A DNA stretch of 64,000 bases from Aralia elata (GCA_034770075.1 CM068386.1:84603265-84667264), one strand, 5' to 3'; numbered from the stretch's first letter, positions 45,984-59,252 are shown. Program-made: numbers and translations. The notes: a model not told the origin generated them from the letters alone.

Positions 45984-46325
45984 TATATATATTGGCTTAG
46001 GATGGCTGTGGTCACCAGAGCCATCTAGCTATGCGCCAAAAAATTTGTCATTTAAATAATTTCATTAATGACATTGTCGCCGTTTTACCATATCATTAAC
46101 CAAAACTACGCCGTTTTGGCTACTAGCCACAAGCATATGGCTATGGTAATCACAACCAGACTTTTGAAATATATGTATGTGCTTAGGATGTTGTGGTCCT
46201 CACAACTACCTAGTTGTGGCTTAATCATTTTACTACAGATAGTTGTGTCATTTCCCAATTTCATTATGGCATTATTGTCATTTTATCATTTCATTAACCA
46301 AAACTACGCCGTTTTGGGGTGCTTG
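45758..46325. repeat. diverged tandem repeat, 3 units, in the 5' UTR intron
   Basis: Units start near 45758, 45993 and 46180, each with GCTTAGGATGG(T) and TGGTC(A/C)(C/T)CA. They continue through AGCCATCTAG and end with AAA(A)CTACGCCGTTTTG (45892, 46107 and 46302). A (TA)n microsatellite (45950-45993) separates units 1 and 2. Confidence 0.8.
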
Positions 46326-46487
46326 TGTGTGTTAAAAGAGAAGAACAAGAAGCTTAGTGAATATTTTTTTAGTTTTAAGGTAATATAGCTCTTCAAAATG
46401 ATCCAAAATTAGCCTTTTCTCCATTTGGCTCTGAAGAACTAATACAATATGCTAAAGTGTCCACTCATTTAGAAACCCAAACAAATA

Positions 46488-46732
46488 CTCTCCCCATTTC
46501 AAAATGTAGGATCAATTTTGATTTTTCAAAGTCAATTCAAGATATTTTTGAATTCAAAATTGATTAATTCATTTAATTGTGGCCAATACAATTATAAAAA
46601 GGGTAAACTATCTAAAAAATACAACTAACAACAAAGTTTTATTATTTTCAAAATTAAACGAATAACATCAAATTTAAATTTAAAAATATCTAATATTGAC
46701 TTTGATTAGTCAATATTTCGGAATGGAGGAAG
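46488..46732. mobile_element. Stowaway MITE (about 245 bp)
   Basis: The left end CTCTCCCCATTTCAAAATG and the right end (opposite strand CTTCCTCCATTCCGAAATA) are inverted repeats flanked by TA (46486-46487 and 46733-46734). It is rich in GTCAATATT/AATTGACTTT. It lies in the formin 5' UTR intron, about 225 bp from the donor. Confidence 0.75.
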
Positions 46733-46955
46733 TATTAAACTACCAATCGACTAAATCATTATAGTATTAGTAGGTTAAGTTAAGCTGGCGACTTTTAATT
46801 TATGCTGCCGAACAGTAATTAAAAAGCTGAACACATTTGGGAATAATCACATGAATCTGAGAAACTAGAGAAACAAATGCTCCACATACGAAAGAAAATC
46901 CAATCGAATCTCACAATATACACATATGAATGTTGAAATTTTGAATCAAATGAAC

Positions 46956-47417
46956 CTGAGAGCTTAGGAGCTGAGGAATCGAGACAAACTGAGGAAGCCG
47001 CGTTTCCGGTGACTGTGGACGGAGTTTGAATTCGCTTCGGCCGGAAGTCGTGTTTTCCGGTGATTGTTGTGTGTAGGAACTAGGAAGTAGGGGACTTTAG
47101 CTTTGGGTTTTTTTGAACTTTCAAAGTTTCAATTTGGGGAAGAAGATTTCGCCAGAATTAGCCAGAACGATTTGAACTTCGGTTTCCTAAGAGCGTAATA
47201 GTACCGCTTCACGGGGGTTGCACGTGACTAGTATGAAAAGGAACTCTTTTTTGTTTTTTTTGCTTTTTCCTTTTTTATTTTCTCTTTTTTAAAATTTAAA
47301 AAAAAAAAGTACATAATTGAAGCTATGCAAGAGGAGTTCAACCAAAAATAATAATATTTAGCAAAAAAATAAATAAATAAAGTACACAGATTGCAATCAA
47401 ATGGATAAGTGTGCTCT
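46956..47417 (-). promoter_or_regulatory. formin 5' UTR exon and proximal promoter
   Basis: The 5' UTR exon ends at 46956 (CTCTCAG before GT). The less AT-rich stretch up to about 47190 (GCGGCTTCCTCAG, CGGAAGTCGTG and similar) fits a plant 5' UTR and proximal promoter. From about 47240 there is a poly-purine/A-rich stretch up to the gypsy LTR at 47418. That leaves roughly 230-460 bp between gene and transposon. No clear TATA box was found. Confidence 0.5.
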
Positions 47418-48324
47418 TGTAACGCCCCCAAAATTCGAGTAATCGCCGCCCGAACAAGGGTCCGACGTTATGTCATACTTCTATCACAACTTAACTAATT
47501 ATCCCATAGTCATATTGGTTGAATTAGTCTATTACAAACTATAAAATTATAAATTATAAATTTCTTTTATCTTCATCCCTGGATCTTAACTTGATCTCGA
47601 TCTCATTCTTTCTACAAGTATCAACTTGTAGTTCATTCGTATATATGAATAACATTATATATATATATCGGTCAAATTTTTAACCTTAAGATTCAGACAT
47701 TCTATAATTTTACATTTCCAAGTTTCACAGTATTAATAACAAAAATTGTTCTTGGCAACAGAGTGACGCATTCCGATAATTTTGGCATCTTACCAGCGCT
47801 CATTAGTGTAACATCACTGTTTACAGAACTCCCAATATCATTCAATACCCTCATGTAGATATATATCTTTATATCGATATCTCTTCATATCGATATTTCC
47901 TATATATCTGACATTCACAATATTAATAACACACTTGTACTTGGAACAGAGGAATATTGCGATGAATTTGGTTTGTTCATCGGTGCTAGATCTCTGTTCT
48001 TACAGCACTCACAATATTATTCAATATCCTCGTTCAGATTTATAGTTCTTTATCAACATTGTATTAATGTTTTACTATTTATCTGAAATTTAGAGTATCG
48101 GTATAACATGATCAGTCCATATTACTAATACACTCACTCAAATTTATAGTTCTTTAACAATTATAAGTTATATGAAAGTAATTACATAACAACATTTGAT
48201 GATAATAATAATATCATTTATTCGGTTATATGGTTTGTTTGTTCGTATTACAATAGTCATTATGACTTTATACAAATAACAAATACTTAACATAAAAACC
48301 TAATCTACGTTTCTTCTTTATGTC

Positions 48325-50532
48325 TGATAGGTCTCCAACTTTTAAGGATTATTTTAATGATAACAATAATAGTAAAAAGGATTAGTAAATATTAGAATCC
48401 TCTCCATAGGTTTTATATTCTAATTATTTTTTATTCACTTTAACTTAAAATATTTTCAAATTCTATTGAATTAATTTTCTTGACCTTGATAATTTAATAT
48501 CAAGTGTTAAAGTAATTAGTTCATAAAGCAACATTTCCTAAGGCAAGGAAAATTCCTATTTTTCTTAATATATTCAAGCTTACAAAAATTATTTTTCAAA
48601 AGGGGCAAAAATATTTTATTATTATTTGTTTATTTGGAGCCTTGAAACATTTATGCGTGCATGTGTGTGCATCCGTGTGTGTGCAAAAGTGAAGGCTTAA
48701 AAGCCTCCACTTATATTAAACGAATTGTACTTGAAGTTGGACATTTAATGTTGTATATGCTAAAGTCATTATGCTTTTGACCAAAATGAGTATGATGTAA
48801 AAATCAAAGTGACAAAAATTTTGGGACAACTCCTTTGTTCAAATCCGAAGTCCATGTGCTGAGAATTAAAATCAAATGAACATGTGAGCATTAAATGCAA
48901 AGAAGTGGCCAACTTTTTCAATGGGCTAAGGAAGAAAAATTCGGACTGAATTTTTTTAACTGACCAATCTGTGTGATCATGATATATTTCATCATGTCCA
49001 TTGATTTTAAATTCAAGTAATCAATGCCCTTGATTTTCAAAATAAACTTCCAAAATTACTATTATGCCCCAAACTTGAATTTTCTATAAATAGGAAGCTT
49101 TCCCTTCATTCCAAACTTGCCAATTCACTTGAAAAGAAAAGCTTACTCCTTGCCTACATACTCTCTCTCTCTAAAAAAACTTTCTCTCTCTTCTTATTAA
49201 AGTTCTAATCATTTCAGAAGAGGAAATTGGTCTAAGTATTTGAGATAAGTTATTTGATTTGATTTATTTAAATTATCTCTTGCTTATTTAGATTTATAGA
49301 TATACAAATATAAATTGTTATACACAATTTTATATATCTATATTTCATCTTTCTATTAATAAAAAGTCAGTACTTAGACACCGAGACTATAGCGGAGATA
49401 TTTCTCTTAAGTGAGGGAATTAGCCGAACGAGTGCTCAAAATCCTAAGTGGCCTTTTATTAATATTATTTATATAAATATCGTAAAATAGATCGACACTT
49501 GATAGTCAAAACGACCCCGAGATATTCCTCTTATAATAGAGAGAACTATCTGAACTGTATTTGAATTTCTAAGTGATCTATCGAAAATATTTTTATAAAT
49601 ATCAATTGTGAGACTATAAATTTGGTCAGTACTTAGATACCGATACAATTTAAATTTATTCACTCTTGAGCAGCGAATGATAGGTGAATTATTCAAACGG
49701 TCTTTAAAATCTTAAGTGGCTTTATTTATAATATTCACATAAAAGATAAAATATATTTTTATATATCTTTGAGTTACAACGAATTTATTTATTATATCAA
49801 GTATTGCTTAACTGATTTATTTATTATACTTGATATCTGTCATCAACATTAAACTTTATATCTGCTTACATAGAAGTATATTTCTCACATATAAAAGGTC
49901 ATTAAACTTTTATATAATTATTTGATCTATAATTGCTATCTGCTTATTTGAGAAGCATATCTTTACCAAATTTTTTTGTAAAAAGGAAAAAATGTAAGAG
50001 TTAGTTTATTCTATGTATCTGTGAGAAAGACGAGTAATTCTTCGACCAAGACCAAAGTCTTAGAGAGGTCAGCTGGGAGTTAGGTCTCTAGTGTACTTGT
50101 AAGGTGAGGAAGATGTTATTGTTTCAAGACCAGATCATAGAATAGAACTGAACTCAAAAGGAAGGTACAACTAAGCTTGAGGAAGGAGCTGGGAGCTTGC
50201 TGTCCAAGATAGTTAGTTGAGAATAGTTGTAAGTTTATCTATAAAACTTTGTAAAGGCTTCTCCGCCTATTGAAGGAATATTTATTACTGATAGTAATAG
50301 GATCTCAAGTCCTGGAGAGGAGCTTGAGACTGGACGTAGCAACATACCCTGGATGTATGTTGTGAACCAGATAAATCTCTGTGCATTGGGTGATTGAATT
50401 TTTTTTACTGTCTTGCATATTAATTTCTAACACTGCAAATTAATTATCTAAAAAATTCAAAAAGGCCTAAGATAATTTTTTAATCTGTAATAATCTATTC
50501 AACCCCCCTTCTAGATTATTATTGAACTTTCA
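48325..50532 (+). repeat. 5' LTR of the Sirevirus-like element (2208 bp)
   Basis: TG...CA ends. It matches 60086-62279 along its whole length, with scattered substitutions and small indels (for example the (CT)n tract near 49160 is longer here). A possible TATA box CTATAAATAGG lies near 49083. The minus-strand ORF near 49469-49696 is chance and recurs in the other LTR. Confidence 0.93.
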
Positions 50533-50534
50533 AT

Positions 50535-50546
50535 TGGTATCAGAGC
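50535..50546 (+). promoter_or_regulatory. primer-binding site of the Sirevirus-like element
   Basis: TGGTATCAGAGC, complementary to initiator-Met tRNA, lies two bases after the LTR end. Confidence 0.93.
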
Positions 50547-50604
50547 GGTGCTCTTTAACTTGTTTGTTGAGTAAATACAGACATATCCAAAAGTAGATCC
50601 ATCT

Positions 50605-52842
50605 ATGGCCTACAATGTTACTGGTTACGGAGAAGGACTATCAATGTCTAGACCTCCACTATTCGATGGCACAAATTTTGCCACCTGAAAGAATAGATTC
50701 AAAATCTATGTCAAATCACAAGGAATCAAAGTTTGGTTGGCAATAGAACGAGGTGTAAAAGTTTCCACAAAAATTGAAGGTGAAAAGATCGTTGAGAAAG
50801 ATGCTGATGAATTCACCACTGAAGATGAAGAGGCTATGAATATAGCTTCTAGAGCTAAACAAGTGTTGACTAGTGCTCTTATTGAAAAATAGTACAAAAG
50901 AGTTAGTAATTGCAAGAATGCAAAGGAAATCTGGGAAAAATTGATTATAACCTATGAAGGAACTAATCATATCAAAGAAACCAGAAAAGATGCTTTAATT
51001 CAAGAATATAAAAGTTTCAAGCTAAAAGAAGGTGGAAAGATCATTGATATGGAAACACGGTTTTCCAGAATCATTGATGAGCTGGAACAGCTAGGGAAGG
51101 CATTCACAACTAATGAGAAAAACAGAAGAATTCTCAAAGCCCTTCTATCCGTATGGAAAATGAAAGTGACAACCATCAAAGAAATGCAAGATCTAACTAC
51201 TTATCCTCTTGATAGCCTCATTGGAAGTCTTCATGCTCACGAAGTCGACATGCTAGTCGAAAAAGTAGGATTAGATACAGATCTCAAGAAGAAAGGAATC
51301 GCCTTCAAAGCTCTACTTGTAGATCAAGAAAGCGATGATGAGGAGTTAAATGAAGAACTCCTGAGTTTGGATAATAATGAAGTTGCCTTGTTATCAAGAC
51401 AACTCAGGAGAGTGATTTAAAGCAAAGCCAGAAAATATGGCAAAGGTTTTCTGAAGACAAATAACAATTTCAACAACTTCAAAAGCAAATAAGTCTTTAG
51501 GCCAAAAGCACAAGGAGGAAACTTCAAAGCAAATAATAACAGCAACTCAGAAATGCCAGCTCAAATGACAATTCAAATACATGTTTTGAATGCAACCAGC
51601 TTGGACATTTCAAAAAAGACTGTCCAAAACTAGTCAACAACAAAGTACTAGTAGTTGAGGAAGGTTGGGATCTAAGCGACAAAGAAGGAACTGCTGAACA
51701 AACCGAGGAAATTACAAATCTATGTTTAATGGCAGACAATGATTCATCACCAAGATCTGAGGTAAATTCTGAACATCAATTACCCAACATTTTATTTGTC
51801 GCACACACTTTAGATAATATAAATGAAGAACATCATGAACTACAAGAAGCATATAATTGTTTATATGAAGATAATGAAATCATTAAAGAAGATTTTATTA
51901 AAATAAAAATTTCATTAGAAAAATTAATTAAGACTAATAGAAATCTTGAAATTGAAAACTCAAATTTGATTATTATTAATGAAAGTTTAAAAGAAGAAAA
52001 GAAAAAACTAGAAAATGATTCTTTAGAAAATTTATCACTAAAGGAAGAATTAAAAAAAATTAAGAAACATAAATAAGAATCTCGAGATCGAAAATTCAAC
52101 ACTCATTATTTCTATTGAAAATCTTGAAGTTGAAAATTCAACACTGGCAGTTATTAATGAGGATACTCAGGTACAAAATCAAGTGTTGAATGAAGATATT
52201 AAAAATCTCAAACTTGAGAATTCATCTCTAAAGATATAATTGGAAAAACAAAGTACAGGTTCTTCTTTGATAGAACAAATTGAAGCATTAACTAAAGAAC
52301 GTGATGATTTAAGCACTACAGTTATTAAATTCACAAAAAGGAAAAAAAATCTTGATGTCATGCTTAATCAACAAAGATGTGACTTTAATAAATAAGGATT
52401 AGGATATATTGGAGAATCCAGCAAAACAAAAGATAAGGGGCTCTATCATGTTAAAAGTAAAGAAAAAGAAGGTCATACATCTCCCTTTACTAAATGCACT
52501 TATTGTAACCGAAATGGTCATTCTATTCACATGTGCAATGCTAGAAATGGAAACTATAAAGAAAAAATAATTTGGGTTCCAAAAGGAACTTACACTACAC
52601 CTATTGTTGTTAATAGAAGAAAAGAATTCTATAATTATCATAGAAATGAAAGATCTTTTAGAAATCATTATCAAAGTTTTTCAGGATATAAAAATATAGT
52701 AAATCATGCATTTTATAGACCTGGCACTCATAGAATGCTTGTATCTTCTAAAACTGATTATCCTGCACCCGGTTTTGTAAAGAAAAACACAAATGTTCCT
52801 TATACAAAACGGAAAACTTACCCAAAGGACCCTTCTTATTAA
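50605..52842 (+). pseudogene. Sirevirus-like gag remnant with two zinc knuckles and a coiled coil
   Basis: Gag starts at ATG 50605 (MAYNVTGYGEG, then RPPLFDGTNFATW with the final Trp changed to TGA at 50686-50688). A second stop, TAG, is at 50890-50892. The longest intact part is 50941-51420 (EIWEKLIITYEGTNHIKE, LIGSLHAHEVDML). After a frameshift the first zinc knuckle, CFECNQLGHFKKDC, is at 51582-51623. A strongly charged heptad-rich coiled coil follows (51729-52076 and on to about 52380). A second knuckle, CTYCNRNGHSIHMC, is at 52495-52536. Long gag with a coiled-coil insertion is a Sirevirus trait. The copy is disrupted. Confidence 0.88.
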
Positions 52843-52868
52843 AGGGTACCAGTTTGTGAAATTAGTGT

Positions 52869-55800
52869 ATGTTGCAAGTATGTCTTGCAGCTGATACTAG
52901 TAAAAATAAGTGGTATCTTGATAGCGGTTGTTCAAAACATATGACGGGAGACAAATCAAAATTGAACAATATACAAGCTACAGACGGTGGTGAGGTAACC
53001 TTTGGAGATAGAAACAAAGGTAAAGTTATTGGAATTGGAAGTGTTAGTAATAAACACATAACAATTTCCAATGTACAATTAGTCACAGGACTCAGGTACA
53101 ATCTTCTATCTATTAGTCAACTATGTGATAGTGGTTTTAAAATATCTTTTAGTCCTCATAACTGTTCAATATTTGTTCAATTTGGTAAACTGGTATTATT
53201 ATGCCCTAGAAATTAGAATGTATACACATGTGACCTATATACATATCCTCACCTGGACAATGTTTGTCTTGTATCTGCAAATGATGATCCATGGCTTTGG
53301 CATCGCAGATTAGGACACATTAACATGAAACTGATCAATAACATTTCTTCTAAAGAACATGTTCATAGTCTTCCAAAACTAAAGTTTTAAAAAGACCATA
53401 TTTGTGAAGCCTGTGAATTAAGAAAATAAATACATGCATCTCATAAACCCAAACTCACAGTGTCAACCTCTCGACCTTTAGAACTCTTGCATATGGACCT
53501 AGTAGGACCTATTCCTAAACATAGCATGAGTGGTGCTATTTATATTCTAGTTTTGGTCGATGACTACTCTCGATTTACATGGGTTAATTTTCTGAAATTT
53601 AAAAATGAAGCTATAAATTCTTTTTCTACTTTATGTAAGAAAATTCAGAATCAACAGGGAAGCTCTATTGTTTATATTCGGTCTGATCATAGAAGAGAAT
53701 TTGACAATTCTGATTTTATTATGTTCTGTGATGAGCACGGTATTAGTCATAACTTCTTTGCTTCTTATACACCACAATCAAATGGTACGGTTGAAAGGAA
53801 AAATCGAACTTTACAAGAAATGGCAAATACCATGTTAAATGAATATCGTCTTCCTAAATATTTTTGGGCTGAAGCAGTGACAACATCCTGTTACATTTTA
53901 AACCGAGTTTTATTAAGACCAATTTTACTTAAAACTCCCTATGAGCTTTATTATAAAAAAACTCCAAAAATAAATTATTTTCATGTTTTGGGAGTAAATG
54001 TTTTATTCTAAATACTAAGGGACACATATCAAAGTTTGATCCCAAGTCTGATGAAGGAATCTTTCTAGGATATTCACTCAATAGTAAAGCATACAGAGTT
54101 TTTAACAAAAGAACTCTAGTTGTTGAGGAGTCAATGAATGTAAGTTTTGACGAATCTAAGCCTCCTCCCAAATATAAAGAATTAGTTGACAGTGATGTTG
54201 TCATTAAAGATATTCTCAGAAATATGGAGGAACCAAAACTAAATAATGTATCTCCACCTGTCAATGATAATCCTCTTGAAAATCCCAATCCTTAGTTAAA
54301 CGACTTGCCCAAAGAATCACATATTATTAAAAATCATCCTTTAGAAAATGTGATTGGTGATATTGATAGAGGAATACTTACTAGATCACAAGCACATAAC
54401 TTGGCCGGTCATTTACATTTCTTATCTCAAATTGAGCCTAAAAATATAAAAGATGCTTTGTCTAACGAAGATTGGATAATAGCTATGCAAGATGAACTTG
54501 AACAGTTCACCAGAAACAAAGTCTGGGAGTTAGTTCCAAAACCCTAAGATACTTCCATTATTGGAACTCGATGGGTTTTTTTTTGTAACAAATTAGATGA
54601 AAGTGGGACTGTAGTACGCAATAAGGCAAGACTAGTTGCATAAGGATACAATCAACTTGAAGGTATTGATTATGATGAAACTTATGCTCCTGTTGCTAAA
54701 ATTGAATCTATACGTATGTTATTAGCTTTTGCATGCCATAAAAATTTTAAACTATTTCAAATGGATGTCAAATATGTATTTTTAAATGGCGTTATTGAAG
54801 AGAAAGTTTATGTTAAACAACCTCCTGGTTTTGAAGATTTTAATCATCTTGAATATGTCTATAGATTGCATAAAGTTTTATATGGTTTAAAACAGCCCCC
54901 CAGAGCATGGTATGAGCATTTGAGTAAATTTCTGCTAGAAAATAGTTTTAAAAGGGGTACAGTCGATACTACCTTGTTTACCAAATATAAAAATGATGAT
55001 ATTCTTATTATACAAATTTATGTTGATGACATCATTTTTGGTTCTACTGATATAACAATGTGCAATGAGTTTTCTAAAAGTATGAGCAAGGAATTCGAAA
55101 TGAGCATAATGGGAGAATTAAATTTCTTCCTAGGATTGCAAATCAAACAAGGAGAAAAAGGTATTCATATCTCTTAATCCAAATACTGCAAAGAAATGAT
55201 TAAGAAATCTAGTTTAGAATCTGTGAAACCTCTTAATACTCCTATGTCAACTTCTGATAAATTAACTGCTGATGAAAATAGAAAAAGTGTTGATACAAAG
55301 AAGTATAGAGGAATGATTGGAAGTCTGCTATATATTACAGCCAGTAGACCTGACATTATGTTTAATGTTTGTAAATGTGCCAGATTTCAGTTAAATCCTA
55401 AAGAATCACATTTGATTGCTGTCAAAAGAATTTTTCGATATCTTAAAGGAACCACAGACTTAGGCCTATGGTATCCTAAAGGTCAACCATTTAATCTTGT
55501 GTGCTTTTCAGATTCTAACTATGCAGGTCATCATGTTGATCGAAAAAGTACTAGTGGAACTTGTCAATTTCTGGGTGGATGTTTAGTTTCTTGTTTCTCT
55601 AAGAAACAAAACTCTGTATCTATTTCAACCACCGAAGCCGAATATATAGCTGTTGCATGTTGCTGTGCACAAATACTGTGGATGAAAGAGACCCTTATTG
55701 ATTATAATATAAAATTTAATTGCGTATCAATATTATGTGATAATACCAATGCCATTAACTTAAGTAAAAATACGGTATTGCATACTAGATCAAAACATAT

Positions 55801-55965
55801 AGATGTTAGACATTATTTTTTGCGTGATCATGTAAAAGTGGCAATGTCAAATTAGATCACATTGATACAAAATTAAATATTGCTGATATATTCACTAAAC
55901 CTTTCAGTTCTAATAGATTTTGCAAATTATGAATTGAATTAGGCATGCTAGATATTTCTTCTTAA
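52869..55965 (+). pseudogene. Sirevirus-like pol remnant (PR-INT-RT-RH)
   Basis: Protease core WYLDSGCSKHMTGD is near 52910-52951. GAG-pre-integrase is WLWHRRLGHINM...CEACELRK (53290-53430, with two in-frame stops). Integrase has HMDLVGPIPKHS, LVDDYSRFTWVNFLK, IRSDHRREFDN and NGTVERKNRTL (53460-54011). The frame shifts near 54000. Reverse transcriptase has RWVFFCNK, QMDVKYVFLNG and the IYVDDIIFGS box (55010-55045). RNase H has DSNYAGHHVDRKSTSG and TTEAEYIA. The end LGMLDISS stops at 55965. At least six stops or shifts make it non-functional. Confidence 0.9.
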
Positions 55966-58340
55966 TATGTTATGCATTTATATATTTTTCATATATATTT
56001 ATAATTTTTTTATAATATTTTTATATTTTTATATTATTTTATATCTTAATTGATATATTTTTGTGTAACTATTTTCTTTAAGGGATCTATTAATCATATT
56101 TATCACTTAAATATACTTATTGATTTCATTAATATTAGTTTAAACATTTTTATTACATTTAAAACCTACTGATATAAGTATTATTTTTTTATTATATTAT
56201 TAAAAAAAAATTATGCGTTAATGCTTTTTCTGTGTAATGTAAATTATAGTATTTAATTAGTTAAATTTTTAACATTCATTTCAATATTTAATATACCTTA
56301 ATTAAACCATAATGTTTCATTTCAATTATACATACTTGTTAAATATGTTTTAATTTCTATCTTTAATAACAATATTTACTCATATAAATGCTTATTATTC
56401 ATATTTGTTAATATATTCTAACAATTATATTTTTTTAGTTCTAAATATTTAAATATATATATATATATATATATATTATAAATATAATTATAAATATTTC
56501 CTTTGATAATTTCTCTATATATATATATATATATGTTTTCGGATCAAATCTGCACCATCGGATCACAGGCACTTAAATCCAATGGTAAATAGCATCGATC
56601 CGTGTTTCATCAAACGAGCCAATCAGATTGTATCACAAGGATTCAGCTTTGCAGCCATTAGATCATCCGAAGAAAACACAAAATCCCTACAACTGTTAGA
56701 TCAGCGCTTACTCAATCCATACAAATGCTTAACTCTCAGGTTCCATCTCCACCGTTGATCTTTGTTGAAATTAATTCTTAGCCGTTGGATCGCTAAATTA
56801 ACCCTAGCTATAAATTGAAAATTTTTCTTTTTTTAATTCATTTTCTCATTTTCTCATTTTCTCTTTCTCTCATCCGCCACTCAGTTTTTCTCTCATCTCT
56901 CAAACCCTAATTTATCTTAATCAAACTTGTGAGTTCCAGTTTGATTTCAACCATAATCATTCGATTAAACGCTTTCTTAACCTTCAAATTATATCTTTAA
57001 CCGATCCATTTCTTTAAAAAAAAAATTTGATTTTTTTGAAGCTCTGTCGTATGATTTAAGCAAATGTTTTTGAATTTTTTTTTTACAAAAACTCTAGCCA
57101 ATTTCTTCTGAGTCGTATTGATTTTTTAAAAAAAATGTTCTTCTTTATTTTCTGCAATATAATTTTTTTATCATCTCTGCTAATGCTTCAATCTTATAGA
57201 TCCGTTCAGATCTCCAATTTTTCACACTCATCTCTGATCTAGGGTTTCTTTTTTATTATTTGTCCAAATATTTTCTAGATCTGATGAATCTCAAACTTCA
57301 AATAAAAGTTTTTTTTGTTAAACATACTTTATAACCATAAATCTATATTTTAATAAATATATATATTTTTCTTATATATATAAATATACATTGATATATA
57401 TATACACACACACACATTATATACACATGTATCTATTTGAGCTGCACTATGGATATTCGAGTTTGTGCTAAAAAGAAACGATATTTCTTCATCTTATAGA
57501 AAGCATGCTGTACTCGGGTAACCTTTCTTTAATTTTTTTGCAATAAATATTATTTTTTCTTTGCTTGGTTGTGTGTGGATACTGATGTCCACTAACAAAT
57601 TTTTTGTGATTTGTTTTCTTCCTTCTTTTTTCCTTCTCTCTGCTTTAATGGGACTGATGCATCCATTGTCAATGGAGCTACATGCTCCCAGTGTACAATT
57701 TTCTTTGGGTACAATATGGTTGCCGTATAAGATTAAGCTATTGATATTCATGATATGCCCTGTTGAGATCTTTACATTTGAGTACACATACACTTGATGA
57801 TTGACATAAATGCTTGGTGACTGTATTTTTTTTGTGTTGAACGTTGTTGTTAGCTGTTGGTTATTCTGTTATCTTTGAACTATATGACTCATACTGTGAA
57901 AATTCTTTTCCTCTATTTTCCAACTAAAATGTGTTTTCAAATGAACTAAATAGACTGGTTCACTATTAAACTACACAGTTTGGTCAAAGATTTTCTATTG
58001 ATTTTCTATTAATTTACAGCCTTTTAACTGTGTTACTATTTGCCTTAAATGCTATTGTGTCTTTGAAATAATAACCTACAGTTCACAGTATGATGTGATT
58101 ACTTGTAAATCTGTTTATGCATTTACTGATAAAATCTATCTCTTTGCTCCGTGTGTGTCTTCCTGAGTCAGTCACTCTGCCTATCCCTGTATTAATTTTT
58201 GAATTGACATATCTGCTTATCTACCTCTTCTATAAATTAATACCGGTTAAGCATGCTGCATTCATACTTCTATATTTGCACAATCATCTCAGTCTCATCT
58301 TCTCTAAGTTTCATTGCATATTTTTTTTTGTGTCTCACTC
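55966..58340 (+). other. post-pol spacer with promoter-like features
   Basis: The AT-rich part 55966-56520 holds two TA microsatellites (56453-56475 and 56513-56534). From 56535 the composition changes. Repeated CCATCGGATC / CCGTTGGATC motifs precede CTATAAATTG at 56808-56817, then a CATTTTCT repeat and pyrimidine-rich leader with CAAACCCTAA (56841-56915). A possible donor TT|GTGAGT is at 56929 and an acceptor CATCTCAG ends at 58292. This looks like a host-type promoter and 5' UTR feeding the ORF at 58341. It is inference from motifs only. Confidence 0.5.
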
Positions 58341-59252
58341 ATGGAAACTGTTTATTCTTTTAAAAGAAAGAAGCATGATCCTTCTCTATATGAGCCTCAC
58401 TTAGTTACCCCATCTGCTCAAGCCAAACATAGGTTAATGAGACATAATCTTACTCCTGGTCTAGATATCACCTTATGTAGTTTTCCTGACCTACTCATAC
58501 ATATCCAGAACATCGGTTGGGAATGTCTTATTGTCTTTACTGATAGACACATATATCCAAGTCTAATTGCTGAATTTTACACTCATATGGTTTTTAATAG
58601 AGACTCCACTGGTCTCTTAACCAATATCAATACCTGTGTCCAAGGTAAAGACTATGTCATTGATGAAAATCTCCTTATTCATGCATTACATCTTCATCCA
58701 TCTATGTTGGATCTGCCTAGAATAAATGAATACTTGCATCCCTTGGGAACCGCTGCGAGTGATTGTTTGCTGTTTAAACAAAATCTTGCCATAACAACTA
58801 ATCAACTCATACCTCCCATGTTGTTTGACTTTCCTGTTAAGCTTGGTACACAATTCTTAACTGCTGAATGCCAGTTTCTGGGTAAAATTCTTAGACAAAA
58901 CTTCATGCCAGTAAGAGAAGATAAAAATATGCATCCATTTGATTTGGAAATCATGAAATGTATTCTGCATGACTGTATGCCCTATAATTTAGCATACTTT
59001 CTGTTGACATCGTTTGAACACTGCTTTCAAAACAACTGTCTTGGCTACGACCTTCTTCTTACTCTTATTTTCAAATTTCTTGAGATTGATCTCTCTAATC
59101 ATCAGTTCCAACTAGTCCAAAATAGCAATGTTGCCTCACGACTGACTCTTCTTCCTCGTCCACTCATAGTCTTTAATGCATCTGATCATGAAACAATTGA
59201 GTCCAACATTAATATGCTCTCACAAATGGATACCATTAATAGCATGAACTAA
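58341..59252 (+). CDS. third ORF of the Sirevirus-like element, unknown function
   Basis: 303 residues from ATG 58341 (METVYSFKRKKHDPSLYEPH) to TAA 59250-59252. It lies downstream of pol in the same orientation, where Sireviruses often carry an extra, so-called env-like ORF. I see no signal peptide or clear transmembrane segment. The middle (IQNIGWECLIVF, YPSLIAEFYTHMVF, VQGKDYVIDENLLIHALHL) resembles the putative plant transposon protein domain found in ORFs of several plant retroelements. That domain has the pattern W...vYP.LV.EFY......V.GK...i. Unlike gag and pol it has no internal frameshift. The same frame continues after the stop. It could be an element accessory protein or a captured host fragment. 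Confidence 0.7.
   Translation: METVYSFKRKKHDPSLYEPHLVTPSAQAKHRLMRHNLTPGLDITLCSFPDLLIHIQNIGWECLIVFTDRHIYPSLIAEFYTHMVFNRDSTGLLTNINTCVQGKDYVIDENLLIHALHLHPSMLDLPRINEYLHPLGTAASDCLLFKQNLAITTNQLIPPMLFDFPVKLGTQFLTAECQFLGKILRQNFMPVREDKNMHPFDLEIMKCILHDCMPYNLAYFLLTSFEHCFQNNCLGYDLLLTLIFKFLEIDLSNHQFQLVQNSNVASRLTLLPRPLIVFNASDHETIESNINMLSQMDTINSMN

Larger units (their letters stand above)
44956..46955 (-). other. formin 5' UTR intron (2.0 kb)
   Basis: On the minus strand the donor CTCTCAG|GTTCATTTG is at 46956/46955 and the acceptor TTTCTGCAG|GTTTTGG is at 44956/44955. The 3' exon piece 44955-44907 is an untranslated lead into the ATG. The intron holds a Stowaway MITE and a three-unit tandem repeat. The splice sites are by eye. 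Confidence 0.65.

Noticed and set aside
49469..49696. 75-residue minus-strand ORF repeated at 61226-61420
   Set aside because: The repetition is explained by the two Sirevirus LTRs; there is no start context or family similarity.
57494..57797. ORFs on both strands in the spacer before the third ORF
   Set aside because: Overlapping in both strands, AT-biased and without recognisable motifs; probably part of the suggested leader intron.
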